Assembly: GCA_019243635.1 (NCBI GenBank)
Contig: JAFAUB010000076.1
Coordinates: 1-64,000 of the forward strand
Source of the DNA: Pseudonocardiales bacterium
GTDB taxonomy: Bacteria > Actinomycetota > Actinomycetes > Mycobacteriales > Pseudonocardiaceae
Reading direction: 5' to 3'
DNA: 64,000 nucleotides
Made by a program: the position numbers and the translations under genes. A model generated the notes under the pieces. It was not told the DNA's origin. It was given only the letters and a program-made list of their open reading frames with translations, and did no database searches. This document shows, piece after piece, positions 18,048-26,889 of this stretch (positions within the stretch are counted from its first letter, which is position 1; each line of letters starts with the position of its first letter).

Positions 18048-18737
18048 GTGAGGTCGACCGGCAGCGCAGGGGCGCCACCCGCCCCCTCCGAGAGTGCCGT
18101 GCGGGAGTACGTGGAGAGCTTCGTCGCCGAGGACGAGATACTGGCTGCGGCGCGCGAACGCGGGCAGGAGCTGGGCGCCAGCCCGATCGGACCAGGTGGC
18201 GGTGCCGCCCTGCGGTTCCTGGCCGGCGCGCTCGCCGCCCGGGCCGTGGTCGAGGTCGGTACCGGCGCGGGCACCAGCGGGCTGTGGCTGCTGCGTGGGA
18301 TGGCCCCCGACGGGGTGCTCACCTCCATCGACGTCGAGCCTGAGCACCAGCGCGCCGCCCGGCAGGCGTTCGCCGAAGCCGGGTTCCCGCCGTCACGCTA
18401 CCGGCTGATCATGGGGCAAGCCCTGGACGTGCTGCCCCGGCTCACCGACGGCGGCTACGACCTGGTGTTCGTCGATGCCGCGAAGCTCGAGTACCCACGC
18501 TATCTCCAGGCCGGCGCGCGGTTGCTGCGCCCCGGCGGGGTGATCGCGTTCGACAACGCCCTGTGGGGTGGCAAGGTGGCCGATCCGGCGGTGAGAGACC
18601 CGCGTACCGCTGCCCTGCGTGAGGTCGCCACCCTGGTGCGCGCCGACGAGACCCTCATCCCCCTGATGCTCCCGCTAGGCGACGGCCTCCTGCTCGCCCT
18701 GCGCATGCCCGACATGGAGACATATCGGGCCAGTTGA
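18048..18737 (+). CDS. SAM-dependent O-methyltransferase (Rv1220c-like)
   Basis: 229 residues. Class I methyltransferase with motif I VVEVGTGAGTSGLWLL (about residues 66-81), an acidic residue in TSIDVEPEH, and DLVFVDAAKLEYP as the metal/substrate-side motif of the COMT/caffeoyl-CoA family. It lies divergently beside sigE, as in mycobacteria. The GTG start has no strong ribosome-binding site. The last ten residues (MPDMETYRAS) are encoded by the left arm and spacer of a 64-nt repeat element, so the native C-terminus may have ended earlier. The substrate is unknown. Confidence 0.88.
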   Translation: MRSTGSAGAPPAPSESAVREYVESFVAEDEILAAARERGQELGASPIGPGGGAALRFLAGALAARAVVEVGTGAGTSGLWLLRGMAPDGVLTSIDVEPEHQRAARQAFAEAGFPPSRYRLIMGQALDVLPRLTDGGYDLVFVDAAKLEYPRYLQAGARLLRPGGVIAFDNALWGGKVADPAVRDPRTAALREVATLVRADETLIPLMLPLGDGLLLALRMPDMETYRAS

Positions 18738-18771
18738 GGCCTTGGTAGCCCCGATATGTCTCCATGTCGGG
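18708..18771. repeat. 64-nt inverted-repeat element, copy A (22-20-22)
   Basis: Arms 18708-18729 and 18750-18771 are perfect reverse complements with a 20-nt spacer. Each arm is itself near-palindromic, with outer CCCGACAT and ATATCGGG around GGAGAC. The O-methyltransferase stop (18735-18737) lies in the spacer, and a second gene converges from the right (stop at 18781). It is probably a bidirectional terminator. Related copies are at 33074, 50617 and, as one arm only, 22822. Confidence 0.9.
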
Positions 18772-18780
18772 CGGAGACCG

Positions 18781-19692
18781 TCATGGTGTTGTGGCCGAGA
18801 GGATGCTGTAGAACCACGCGCTGTGGCGGAGCGCCTGGTACTGGCGTATCGAGGCGATCACGTTGCCGTGCTGGACCGAGGAGCGAACTCCCGTGACGCG
18901 GCCGAGCACGGCCAGCGGATAACTCCAGTACGCCATACGATACAATCGACGTAGCGAAGGGCGGGTGTGCACCGTCACGTCGTCCAGGCGGGCATCGGTG
19001 AACCCGGCGGCGGCCAGGTGCCCCAGATGCTCAGCGGACGTGTCGATGTCAGGCACGGCCCAGCCGTCGAGCCACTCATGCAGCAGTTGCTCCCCGAGCG
19101 GGTCCAGTGGGCGAGCGGCACGGACGAAGTCGGCGACGACCACCCGTCCACCGGGGCGCAGCAGCCGAGCCGCCTCCTGGTAGAAGGCGGCCTTGCGGGG
19201 CGCGTGGCACAGGCTCTCCACCGCCCATACGATGTCGAAACTCGCGTCCGGAAAGGGCGTCGCGGTGAAGTCGGCCACGTCGAAGTGGACGCGGTCGGTC
19301 AGCCCCCGCCGGGCGGCGTGGCTTCGCGCCATCGCGGCCTGCCGGGCGGCCAACGTGATCCCGACGACTCGGGCGCCGCGCTCGGCGGCCAACCACAGGC
19401 TGCTGCCGCCGACCCCGCAGCCCGCGTCCAGGACACGCTCGCCGGGCTGGATCCGCACCCGGTCCGCCAGGACCCGGTTCATGTTCTTCAGCGCATCGGT
19501 ATGACCGCGAGTGCCGGCGTCGGTGTAGCCGAAGTGGACCGCCAGGTTGTCCGGGTTGAGCCACAGCACGCGGTAGTCGAGCCAGGTCTCGTCGTAGTAG
19601 CTGACGATCGCCTCGGTGAGCGAGCCGCTCGACCGCCGGTCGTGAGCCTCGTGCGCCGTCATGAGCCTGGTGTCGTCATCAGCGGTCCCCAC
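18781..19692 (-). CDS. SAM-dependent small-molecule methyltransferase
   Basis: 303 residues. Class I methyltransferase with motif I VLDAGCGVGGSSLWLA (about residues 87-102) and post-motif FDIVWAVESLCHAP, the pattern of UbiE/tocopherol/geranyl-diphosphate C-methyltransferase relatives. The N-terminal SYYDETWLDYRVLW also fits this group. The start could be GTG 19692 or ATG 19662, and neither has a clear ribosome-binding site. The substrate cannot be deduced. It is downstream of, and convergent with, the O-methyltransferase gene, separated by the 64-nt element. Confidence 0.8.
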   Translation of the reverse strand: MGTADDDTRLMTAHEAHDRRSSGSLTEAIVSYYDETWLDYRVLWLNPDNLAVHFGYTDAGTRGHTDALKNMNRVLADRVRIQPGERVLDAGCGVGGSSLWLAAERGARVVGITLAARQAAMARSHAARRGLTDRVHFDVADFTATPFPDASFDIVWAVESLCHAPRKAAFYQEAARLLRPGGRVVVADFVRAARPLDPLGEQLLHEWLDGWAVPDIDTSAEHLGHLAAAGFTDARLDDVTVHTRPSLRRLYRMAYWSYPLAVLGRVTGVRSSVQHGNVIASIRQYQALRHSAWFYSILSATTP

Positions 19693-19767
19693 AGCGTGAT
19701 CAGCGGTCCCCCACAGCGTGAGTGTGCCTCGAATTGGACCACACCGCAGGACGCCGGCGGCGGCGCG

Positions 19768-20331
19768 CTACCGGCGGCGCGCCAGCAGCACGGCCGCGAG
19801 CGGCCACAGCGCCTGGGCCCCGGCGAGCACCCGCTCGGAGAGCCCGAGCCGCGAGCCCTCGGCGAGGTACTCGATCCCGAACCACCCGAGCAGCCCGAGC
19901 AATCCCGCAGCGGCAGAGCGCCAGAGGCCACGTCCGGGCTTGGCATCGCGCCCCGCCGACGCGGGCCACAGCGACAGCGCGGAAAAAGCCACCGAAGCGG
20001 CGGCGACGTGCGCCGGTGAGTCACCGGTGACCGGTAACGGGAGCACCGTCAGCGCGACAGTGGCAGCGCCACCAGTGGCGAGCAGCAGGCGCGCCGGAAC
20101 GGCCACCGGCACCAGCCCCGCGGCCGTGATCGCGTGGCACACGCCGACCCCGGCGAGAGCCGTGCTCATGATCCAGCGGTCGGCGGCGCCGCGGGCGGCC
20201 AGCGCACTGATCGTCTGGCTCACCGGGTCGAAACCACCCGGCTGCCGGGCGGCGGCGAGTCGCCACCCACCGATCAGCAGCACCGGAGCGCACGCCGAGG
20301 ACAGCACAGCCCACCAGGGCACGGTTCGCAC
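19768..20331 (-). CDS. DUF998 family integral membrane protein
   Basis: 187 residues with about six hydrophobic helices. The family motif DPVSQTISALAARGAADRW (about residues 35-53) is clear. Predicted plasma-membrane protein with no established function. It ends the leftward run glgC-DUF998, with a 22-bp gap between the two. Confidence 0.8.
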   Translation of the reverse strand: MRTVPWWAVLSSACAPVLLIGGWRLAAARQPGGFDPVSQTISALAARGAADRWIMSTALAGVGVCHAITAAGLVPVAVPARLLLATGGAATVALTVLPLPVTGDSPAHVAAASVAFSALSLWPASAGRDAKPGRGLWRSAAAGLLGLLGWFGIEYLAEGSRLGLSERVLAGAQALWPLAAVLLARRR

Positions 20332-20353
20332 CGCGCCACGTTAGCCCCACGGT

Positions 20354-21571
20354 TCACTCGGCGTGAGCACCCTTGCCCAACACGACGACATCGCCACCAC
20401 TCACCGTGTAACGCTCCCGGTCCAGGTCGGGGTCGACGCCGACCTGGGCACCATCGGGGATCACCACGTTCTTGTCCAGGATCGCCCGCCGCACCACGGC
20501 ACCCTTGCCCACGCGCACGCCGGGCATCAGTACGCTGCCCTCGACGTGGGCGCCGGCCTCCACGACCACGTCGCTGGACAGCACCGAGTGGCTCACGTGC
20601 GCGGCTGAGATGATCGAGCCCGACCCCACGATCGACTCCTGGGCCGTGCCACCCTGGACGAACTTCGCGGGCGGCAGCGGGAGCATCGCGGTGCGGATCG
20701 GCCATGCCTGGTTGTACAGGTTGAACACCGGATGCACCGACACGAGGTCCATGTGCGACTCGTAGTAGGTGTCCAGCGTGCCGACATCACGCCAGTAGCC
20801 GCGGTCGCGGTCGGTGGCGCCGGGCACCACGTTGTCAGCGAAGTCATACACCGCCGCCTCCCCGACATCCACCAGCATCGGGATCACGTCGCCGCCCATG
20901 TCGTGGTCGGAGTCCTGGTTGGCGCCGTCCGCGCGCAGCGCGGACACCAACAGCTTGGTGGTGAACACGTAGTTGCCCATCGAGGCGAACGCGACGTCAG
21001 GATCGTCCGGCGTGCCCGGTGGCACCACCGGCTTCTCCAGGAACTCGGTGATCAGCCCGGAGGCGTCAGCGTCGATACACCCGAAGGCGCCGGCCTGCTC
21101 GCGCGGTACCCGGATCCCCGCGACGGTCACGCCCGCGCCGGTGGCGATGTGCTGCTCCACCATCTGTGAGGGGTCCATCCGGTACACGTGGTCGGCACCG
21201 AAGACGACGATGTACTCCGGCGCCTCGTCATACACCAGGTTGAGCGACTGGAAGATCGCGTCCGCGCTGCCGGTGTACCATCGAGGGCCGAGCCGCTGCT
21301 GGGCGGGCACCGGGGTGATGTACTGCCCCAGCATCGACGACAGCCGCCACGCTGTGGTGATGTGCCGATCCAACGAGTGTGACTTGTACTGGGTGAGCAC
21401 ACAGATCCGAATGTAGCCGGCATTGACCAGATTGGAGAGCACGAAGTCGATCAACCGATAGCTGCCGCCAAACGGCACGGCCGGTTTGGCCCGGTCCGCC
21501 GTCAGCGGCCAGAGCCGCTTTCCCTCACCGCCGGCGAGGACGACGCCTAGCACATGCGGCTGTCCCTTCAC
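20354..21571 (-). CDS. glgC: glucose-1-phosphate adenylyltransferase
   Basis: 405 residues. It makes ADP-glucose from ATP and glucose 1-phosphate for glycogen and trehalose/maltose-1-phosphate pathways. N-terminal nucleotidyltransferase signature [20 protein letters not shown] (residues 11-30), active-site region [13 protein letters not shown], and a C-terminal left-handed beta-helix (about 290-400). GTG start. Divergent from the ADP-glucose-using glycosyltransferase gene, with an 84-bp shared promoter region. Confidence 0.96.
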   Translation of the reverse strand: MKGQPHVLGVVLAGGEGKRLWPLTADRAKPAVPFGGSYRLIDFVLSNLVNAGYIRICVLTQYKSHSLDRHITTAWRLSSMLGQYITPVPAQQRLGPRWYTGSADAIFQSLNLVYDEAPEYIVVFGADHVYRMDPSQMVEQHIATGAGVTVAGIRVPREQAGAFGCIDADASGLITEFLEKPVVPPGTPDDPDVAFASMGNYVFTTKLLVSALRADGANQDSDHDMGGDVIPMLVDVGEAAVYDFADNVVPGATDRDRGYWRDVGTLDTYYESHMDLVSVHPVFNLYNQAWPIRTAMLPLPPAKFVQGGTAQESIVGSGSIISAAHVSHSVLSSDVVVEAGAHVEGSVLMPGVRVGKGAVVRRAILDKNVVIPDGAQVGVDPDLDRERYTVSGGDVVVLGKGAHAE

Positions 21572-21655
21572 AATAGGTCACCCTAGCGCCGGTTTCACTG
21601 TCGAGCCACGTGAGACCCCGCGCCCGTCATCGAATGTTCGGTAGCGTGACGCAGC

Positions 21656-22810
21656 GTGCGTATCGGAGTTCTGACCCGGGAGTACCCGCCAGAGGTGTAC
21701 GGCGGTGCCGGAGTGCACGTCAGCCACCTGATACCCGTACTGCGAGCGCGGTGCGAGGTCGAGGTGCACTGCTTCGGCGCCCCCCGCCCGGGAGCGCACG
21801 CCCACGCCGTCGCGCCGGGACTGGCCGGGGCGAACCCGACTCTGCAGACCTTGTCGGTCGACCTGGCGATGGCCGACGCGTTGGGTGGCGTGGACCTCGT
21901 GCACTCGCATACCTGGTACGCCAACATGGCGGGTCACCTGGCCCGGACCCTGCACGGTGTACCGCACCTGGTCACCGCGCATTCGTTGGAGCCTCGCAGA
22001 CCGTGGAAGGCCGAGCAGCTCGGTGGTGGCTACCGGGTGTCATCGTGGGTGGAACGCACCGCCTACGAGCACGCCGACGCGATCATCGCGGTCAGCGATG
22101 GGATGCGGGTCGACGTGCTGGACTGCTACCCGGCCGTGCACCCCGAACGGGTACACGTAGTACGTAACGGCATCGACGCCGACACCTACCGCCCCGTCCA
22201 GGAGACCGACGCGGTCCGCCGGCTCGGGGCCAACCCGACGCGGCCGATCGTCGCGTTCGTGGGGCGGATCACCCGGCAGAAGGGCGTCGGGCACCTGCTG
22301 GCGGCGGCCCACCACATCGACCGCGGCGCCCAGTTGCTGCTGTGCGCGGGCGCGCCGGACACCTCGGAGATCGAGGCCGAGGCCCGCGCCGCCGTGGCGG
22401 AGCTGTCCGCGGCCCGCCCCGGGGTGATCTGGGTACCGGACATGCTGCCCATCGAGGACGTCCGGCAGGTGCTGTCGGCGGCCACTGTGTTCATCTGCCC
22501 GTCGGTTTATGAACCGCTGGGAATTGTCAACCTCGAGGCGATGGCCTGCGGTACCGCGGTGGTCGCCTCCGCCGTCGGGGGAATCCCCGAGGTCGTCGAC
22601 GACGGCGTCACCGGTCTGCTGGTGCCCTACGACGAGCAGGACCCGGAGGGGTTCCAGCGGGCTCTGGCGTATCGCGTCAACGAGCTACTAGCCGACCCCG
22701 ACCGTTCCACGGCGATGGGCCAGGCCGGCCGCAAACGCGCCATCACCGAGTTCTCCTGGTCAGCAGTCGCCGACCGCACCGTCCAAGTCTACGAGCAACT
22801 CCTCTCCTGA
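21656..22810 (+). CDS. glgM: ADP-glucose-dependent GT4 glycosyltransferase (actinobacterial GlgA/GlgM type)
   Basis: 384 residues. GT4 fold: N-terminal REYPPEVYGGAGVHV loop (residues 8-22), HSHTWYANMAGHL, sugar-nucleotide binding FVGRITRQKGVGHLL, and the E-x7-E motif in VYEPLGIVNLEAMACGTAVV. In mycobacteria the orthologue (Rv1212c) makes maltose 1-phosphate from ADP-glucose and glucose 1-phosphate for alpha-glucan synthesis. Older annotations call it glycogen synthase. Divergent from glgC. A solitary repeat arm follows 11 bp after the stop. Confidence 0.93.
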   Translation: MRIGVLTREYPPEVYGGAGVHVSHLIPVLRARCEVEVHCFGAPRPGAHAHAVAPGLAGANPTLQTLSVDLAMADALGGVDLVHSHTWYANMAGHLARTLHGVPHLVTAHSLEPRRPWKAEQLGGGYRVSSWVERTAYEHADAIIAVSDGMRVDVLDCYPAVHPERVHVVRNGIDADTYRPVQETDAVRRLGANPTRPIVAFVGRITRQKGVGHLLAAAHHIDRGAQLLLCAGAPDTSEIEAEARAAVAELSAARPGVIWVPDMLPIEDVRQVLSAATVFICPSVYEPLGIVNLEAMACGTAVVASAVGGIPEVVDDGVTGLLVPYDEQDPEGFQRALAYRVNELLADPDRSTAMGQAGRKRAITEFSWSAVADRTVQVYEQLLS

Positions 22811-22821
22811 GCCTCCGCCCC

Positions 22822-22843
22822 CGACATGGAGACATATCGGGGC
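22822..22843. repeat. solitary arm of the 64-nt element, copy B
   Basis: A single 22-nt arm identical to the left arm of copy A, in the 52-bp gap between convergent genes. No second arm follows at the expected distance, so it is a half element. On its own it can form only a 5-7 bp stem around the GGAGAC centre. Confidence 0.85.
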
Positions 22844-22862
22844 TATTGGGGTGGTGAGGGAC

Positions 22863-24014
22863 TCAGCGGGGTGCGCGCCAGTTGATGGTGGGGCGCATGG
22901 CTGACAGGTCGGCTCGGGCGATGTGTTGCTTGACGATGCCGAACAGGGAGTCGATCAGCGTGTCGGACAGCAGGTGCGGCTGCAGACCCAGATCGACCAG
23001 GCCGGTGTGGACCACGTTGTAGTAGTGCTCATCCTGCTCCACCCGGGGGTTGTCCAGGTACTCGATCTGCACGTTCCCCGGAAAACTGGCCGAGACGGTC
23101 TTGGCGATATCGGCGACCGACATCGTCTCGGTGATCTGGTTGAACACCCGGAACTCGCCGACGTCGGCCGGGTTCTCGCAAGCCAGCCGGATGCACTCGA
23201 CGGTGTCCCGGATGTCGATGATGCCTCGGGTCTGCCCGCCCGCGCCGTAGACGGTCAGCGGGTGCCCGAGCACCGCCTGAATGACGAACCGGTTGAGCAC
23301 CGTGCCGAAGACCGCGTCGTAGTCCAACCGGGTGGCCAGCCGGGGGTCTTGCGCGGTCTGGTCGGTCTGCTGACCGTAGACCACGCCCTGGTTGAGGTCG
23401 GTCGCCCGCAACCCCCAGTTCCGGCAGCCGAACTCGATGTTGTGGCTGTCGTGCACCTTCGAGAGGTGGTAGAAGGAGCCCGGCTTCTTGGGGAAGAGCA
23501 TCCGGTCGGTGCGGCCGTTGTGCTCAACGGTGAGCCAGCCCTCCTCGATGTCGATGTTCGGGGTGCCGTACTCACCCATGGTGCCGAGCTTGACCAGATG
23601 GATATCGCGGTCCACCTCGGCGATCGCGAACATGACGTTCAGCGTGCCGATGACGTTGTTCGACTGGGTGTACACCGCGTGCCCGCGGTCGATCATCGAG
23701 TACGGGGCGGAGCGCTGCTCGGCGTAGTGCACGATCGCGCCAGGATGGAACCGGCGCACGACGTCCAGAATGAACTCGGCGTCGCACAGGTCGCCGACAA
23801 AGAGCTCGAGTCGCCTCCCGGAGACCTCCCGCCAGGCTCGCACCCGGTGGCGCAGCGGCTCGATGGGCACCAGGCTCTGCAGCCCCAGCTCATCGTCGTA
23901 GGAGCGCCGGGCGAAGTTGTCCAGCACGGCGACGTCGTGGCCCCGATCCGAGAGGTGCAACGCGGTCGGCCAGCCGAGGTAGCCGTCACCACCGAGAACG
24001 AGGACCCGCACCAT
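22863..24014 (-). CDS. sqd1: SQD1-like UDP-sulfoquinovose synthase family enzyme (extended SDR)
   Basis: 383 residues from the ATG at 24014 (GGGAGA site). An N-terminal NAD-binding motif GGDGYLGW (8-15) is followed by SQD1-specific stretches KLGTMGEYGTPNIDIEEG (142-159), FPKKPGSFYHLSKVHDSHNI and GLRATDLNQGVVYG. Catalytic T145, Y182 and K186 sit at the positions I recall for plant SQD1. SQD1 builds UDP-6-sulfoquinovose from UDP-glucose and sulfite; related enzymes (Agl3) do this in archaea. The neighbouring genes are membrane glycosyltransferases and another epimerase, suggesting a sulfonated or unusual glycoconjugate. The product is unproven. Confidence 0.85.
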   Translation of the reverse strand: MVRVLVLGGDGYLGWPTALHLSDRGHDVAVLDNFARRSYDDELGLQSLVPIEPLRHRVRAWREVSGRRLELFVGDLCDAEFILDVVRRFHPGAIVHYAEQRSAPYSMIDRGHAVYTQSNNVIGTLNVMFAIAEVDRDIHLVKLGTMGEYGTPNIDIEEGWLTVEHNGRTDRMLFPKKPGSFYHLSKVHDSHNIEFGCRNWGLRATDLNQGVVYGQQTDQTAQDPRLATRLDYDAVFGTVLNRFVIQAVLGHPLTVYGAGGQTRGIIDIRDTVECIRLACENPADVGEFRVFNQITETMSVADIAKTVSASFPGNVQIEYLDNPRVEQDEHYYNVVHTGLVDLGLQPHLLSDTLIDSLFGIVKQHIARADLSAMRPTINWRAPR

Positions 24015-24130
24015 AGTGTCTCCCGCCATGCCGAATGGATGAGCCTGCCTATCAGATGACCCGACAGGCACCAACAGCGGCTCCTCGACACCGCCGCACC
24101 CCGGCGATCCTCCTCTGCGAGGATGACCCG

Positions 24131-24682
24131 GTGCTCCGATGGCTCACCCAGTACCACCTAGCACAGTCTCGGCTGGCCCAGTCCCGACTGGCCCGGTTGT
24201 TCACCAGGTTCACCGCCGGCACGGTCGTCGCCACAGCGTGCAGCCAGCTGGCGTTCGTGCTGCTGTTCGGGGTTCTCGGAACCTCGACCTCGATGTCCGG
24301 TGGGGCGGCTTTCCTGGCCGGAGCGGTACCGAACTTCCTCGTCCACCGGTTCTGGACGTGGCGGCGATCCGGCCCCGTCACGATACGCCGCGAACTGCTG
24401 CCCTACCTGGCGGTGATCGCATTCAACGGCCTGGTGGCGATCGGCATCACCACCGGCGTGGATCGGCTCCTCGGTGGCGCCATCGCCGACCACGCGGCGC
24501 GCACCGTCGTCCTCGCGGTCACCTTCACGATCAGCTACCTGCCACTCTTCGTGCTCAAGTTCGCCCTGCTGGATCGGTGGGTGTTCGGTTGCGCCGACAA
24601 CCGGGCCCCCCGTCGGCGGCGTGCCCGGGACTGTCGTGCCCAGGACTCGCGCGCCCAGGTGCCCACCAGCACCCGAGCGTAG
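24131..24682 (+). CDS. GtrA family membrane protein
   Basis: 183 residues from GTG 24131 (GAGG upstream). Four hydrophobic helices follow the GtrA pattern: FTRFTAGTVVATACSQLAFV, an AGAVPNFLVHRFWTW loop, VIAFNGLVAIGITTGVDRLL, and a final helix ending LLDRWVF. GtrA proteins are proposed to move polyprenyl-linked sugars across the membrane. The Arg-rich tail after RWVF overlaps the 3' end of the convergent glycosyltransferase by about 150 bp and is probably not part of the conserved domain. Confidence 0.82.
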   Translation: MLRWLTQYHLAQSRLAQSRLARLFTRFTAGTVVATACSQLAFVLLFGVLGTSTSMSGGAAFLAGAVPNFLVHRFWTWRRSGPVTIRRELLPYLAVIAFNGLVAIGITTGVDRLLGGAIADHAARTVVLAVTFTISYLPLFVLKFALLDRWVFGCADNRAPRRRRARDCRAQDSRAQVPTSTRA

Positions 24683-26889
24683 CGCATCCCGTACAGGAAG
24701 TTGTTGCCTTTCTTGGTCTTGCCCGCGGTGCGGCCCAGCATCGTCATGGGCTGCTCCAGCACCCGGTAGCCGTGCGAGATCACGCCGAGTAGCAGCTCGG
24801 AAGCCTGGTACTGAGCCTGCGACAGCGTGAGGACACCGGTCAGCTCGGCTTTCATGGCGCGAAAGCCGAAGCAGGTGTCGGTCAGCCGCCGCCGGGTCAG
24901 CACGCTGGCCAGCGCCGCGAACACGTGCACCCCGAGATGTCGCACCGGGTCGGAGGTCTCCCGCCGCCCCAGGGCCCGCGAGCCGGTGACGAAGTCGGCC
25001 TCGTCATCGATCAACGGCTGCAGCAGCAGCGGCAGCTCGGACATGTCGTACTGCCCGTCGGCGTCTGTGGTGACGACGTAGTGCGCACCACCGCGGCGGG
25101 CCAGCGCATAGCCCAGCCGCAGCGCCGCGCCCTGGCCGCAGTTGGTCACCAGCTCGCAGACCCGGACACCGTGACGGCGGGCCACCTCCGCCGTACCGTC
25201 GGTACACCCGTCGACGACCACCAAGGTGTCCACCGGCACACCGCAGCTCATCGGAGGGATGGCGGCGAGCACCGCGCCGATGCAGTCCTCCTCGTTGTAG
25301 GCCGCGATGATCACCACCACCGGAGCGAAACGCACGTCGCCCTCGAGCCGGATGAACTCGTTCACCGTGGCGGTGTCCATCGCATCGGGGTATGGCCGCA
25401 TCGGAGGACTCAGCCTGCGCCGAGGGCCCGGCCTGCGCAGCGGGCCGGTGAGGGCGGTGACTCCCAGCGCCCCCGCCATCGGCAGCAACACCAGTCCGGG
25501 CAGCTGGTAACGCCAGGAGAACTCGAAGGCCGCGGAGGTCATCAGCACGGTGACACCGAGCCCGGACACCAGCAGGCTCGCGGCGCGGATCCCCGACCGG
25601 CGGGCGTTGCCGATCCCGAACCCGCCGAGCAGTCCGGCCACCAGACCCAGGCCGAGCAGCGGGCCGGGTGTGTACCCGACGGTGAGCTGGTAACCCCGGA
25701 GCAGCCGCGCTAGTGGCCGGTTGACGCCGATCGGCACGCCGCCGAACTCGAAGGCCCGTGCGTCGACTCTCTGCTGGATCCCCCAGTACGGGTAGGAGGT
25801 CTGGAAGTACCACCGATCCACCGGTACGTCGTTCACGGCGTCGACGCGGGCCGGGCGGAACCCCTTCACGAAGTCCCTCAGGACCGCCATCGTGAGATCT
25901 CGTGGCTGATGGGCGAACACCGTGCGGGCGAAAGAGGCCTGCACCGCGTCCATGGACTCGCCGGGCGGTAGCACGACGGCCATGGCCGGCGACGCGGGAT
26001 CGTGGACGTAGAAGTCGACGCCGAGGCGTTGGTCACGTGGCTGCGTCGGACACAGGGCACGCTCTCCCGTGCCGGCCGGGAGTCGCCCGCAGTCGGCGAT
26101 GACCGCAGCGCGGCCGTAGAGGACACCGTCGCCGGCGCCACTGACGCCCCAGACACCGGTGGTGGTCCGGTAGTAGCCGGCGTAGCCGGTGAGCAGCACC
26201 GCGAACCCCGCGGCCATCGCCGCCGCTCGCAGCCCGATCCGCCGCCAGCCGGCCCGGCTGGCCCACAGCGACCCAGCGACGACCAGGTAGGCCAGCGCCG
26301 GGACCAGCATGGTGATCCCGACCAGCCGGACAACGACCGCGAGGCCGATCAGGGCGCCCGCGCCAGCGGCATGCCACGGGCTGGGCAACCCACGCCAGGT
26401 CAGCACCCAGATGATCACTACCAGCAGCGCCTGGAACCAGATATCGGGCATGATGTTGTGCTCGATCTGCGCCTGGTAGGCGTCGAGCAGCACCGGCGCG
26501 GTCGCCAGCGCGGCCAGCCAGCGCCGGGCACCGTGGCGCAGCGACAGCAGGTAGATCACCACCGCGATGCCCAGCCCGAGCAGGTGCTGCACCACGGCCA
26601 CCGCCCGCAGGCCGCCGAGGGGCAGCAGGAGGTTCAGGATGAGGTCGTATCCGATCGGGCGCAGCGCGTCGGGGCGCAGGTCGTGGATGTTGTCCAGATA
26701 GCTGAAGGAGTCGATGTAGAGGATCGCGGGCTGGTAGGCCAGCACGGTGAGTACCCGCAAGCCGGCACCCAGGGCAAGCAGCACCAGCAGCATCCAGTGC
26801 TGGCGCGACCAGCGTGGCGCTCGGGAGGCCACCATCAGGGCGCCGGAGTGCGAGACGCCGGTCTCCGGCCGCGCCAGCAGACCCGTCAC
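24535..26889 (-). CDS. fusion of a multi-pass GT-C-like membrane protein with a GT2 glycosyltransferase
   Basis: 784 residues. The first ~500 form about ten transmembrane helices with a large extracellular loop, like GT-C glycosyltransferases that use polyprenyl-phosphate sugars (an early IDSFSYLDNIHDLRP loop carries acidic residues). From about residue 504 a cytosolic GT2 domain follows: VVVIIAAYNEEDCIGAVL, VVVDGCTDGTAEVA, and the DxD-like TTDADGQYDM, as in dolichol-phosphate-mannose synthase-like enzymes. GTG start overlaps the upstream epimerase stop (GTGA). The Ser/Arg-rich C-terminal ~40 residues overlap gtrA. An internal ATG at 25380 could also start the GT2 part alone. Substrates unknown. 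Confidence 0.82.
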   Translation of the reverse strand: MTGLLARPETGVSHSGALMVASRAPRWSRQHWMLLVLLALGAGLRVLTVLAYQPAILYIDSFSYLDNIHDLRPDALRPIGYDLILNLLLPLGGLRAVAVVQHLLGLGIAVVIYLLSLRHGARRWLAALATAPVLLDAYQAQIEHNIMPDIWFQALLVVIIWVLTWRGLPSPWHAAGAGALIGLAVVVRLVGITMLVPALAYLVVAGSLWASRAGWRRIGLRAAAMAAGFAVLLTGYAGYYRTTTGVWGVSGAGDGVLYGRAAVIADCGRLPAGTGERALCPTQPRDQRLGVDFYVHDPASPAMAVVLPPGESMDAVQASFARTVFAHQPRDLTMAVLRDFVKGFRPARVDAVNDVPVDRWYFQTSYPYWGIQQRVDARAFEFGGVPIGVNRPLARLLRGYQLTVGYTPGPLLGLGLVAGLLGGFGIGNARRSGIRAASLLVSGLGVTVLMTSAAFEFSWRYQLPGLVLLPMAGALGVTALTGPLRRPGPRRRLSPPMRPYPDAMDTATVNEFIRLEGDVRFAPVVVIIAAYNEEDCIGAVLAAIPPMSCGVPVDTLVVVDGCTDGTAEVARRHGVRVCELVTNCGQGAALRLGYALARRGGAHYVVTTDADGQYDMSELPLLLQPLIDDEADFVTGSRALGRRETSDPVRHLGVHVFAALASVLTRRRLTDTCFGFRAMKAELTGVLTLSQAQYQASELLLGVISHGYRVLEQPMTMLGRTAGKTKKGNNFLYGMRYARVLVGTWARESWARQSRARRRRGARLSAQPNTHRSSRANLSTKSGR

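Noticed and set aside
18708..18771. Riboswitch or tRNA-like RNA
   Set aside because: The element is a simple long hairpin located at 3' ends of genes. There is no multi-stem fold, and the flanking functions are unrelated.
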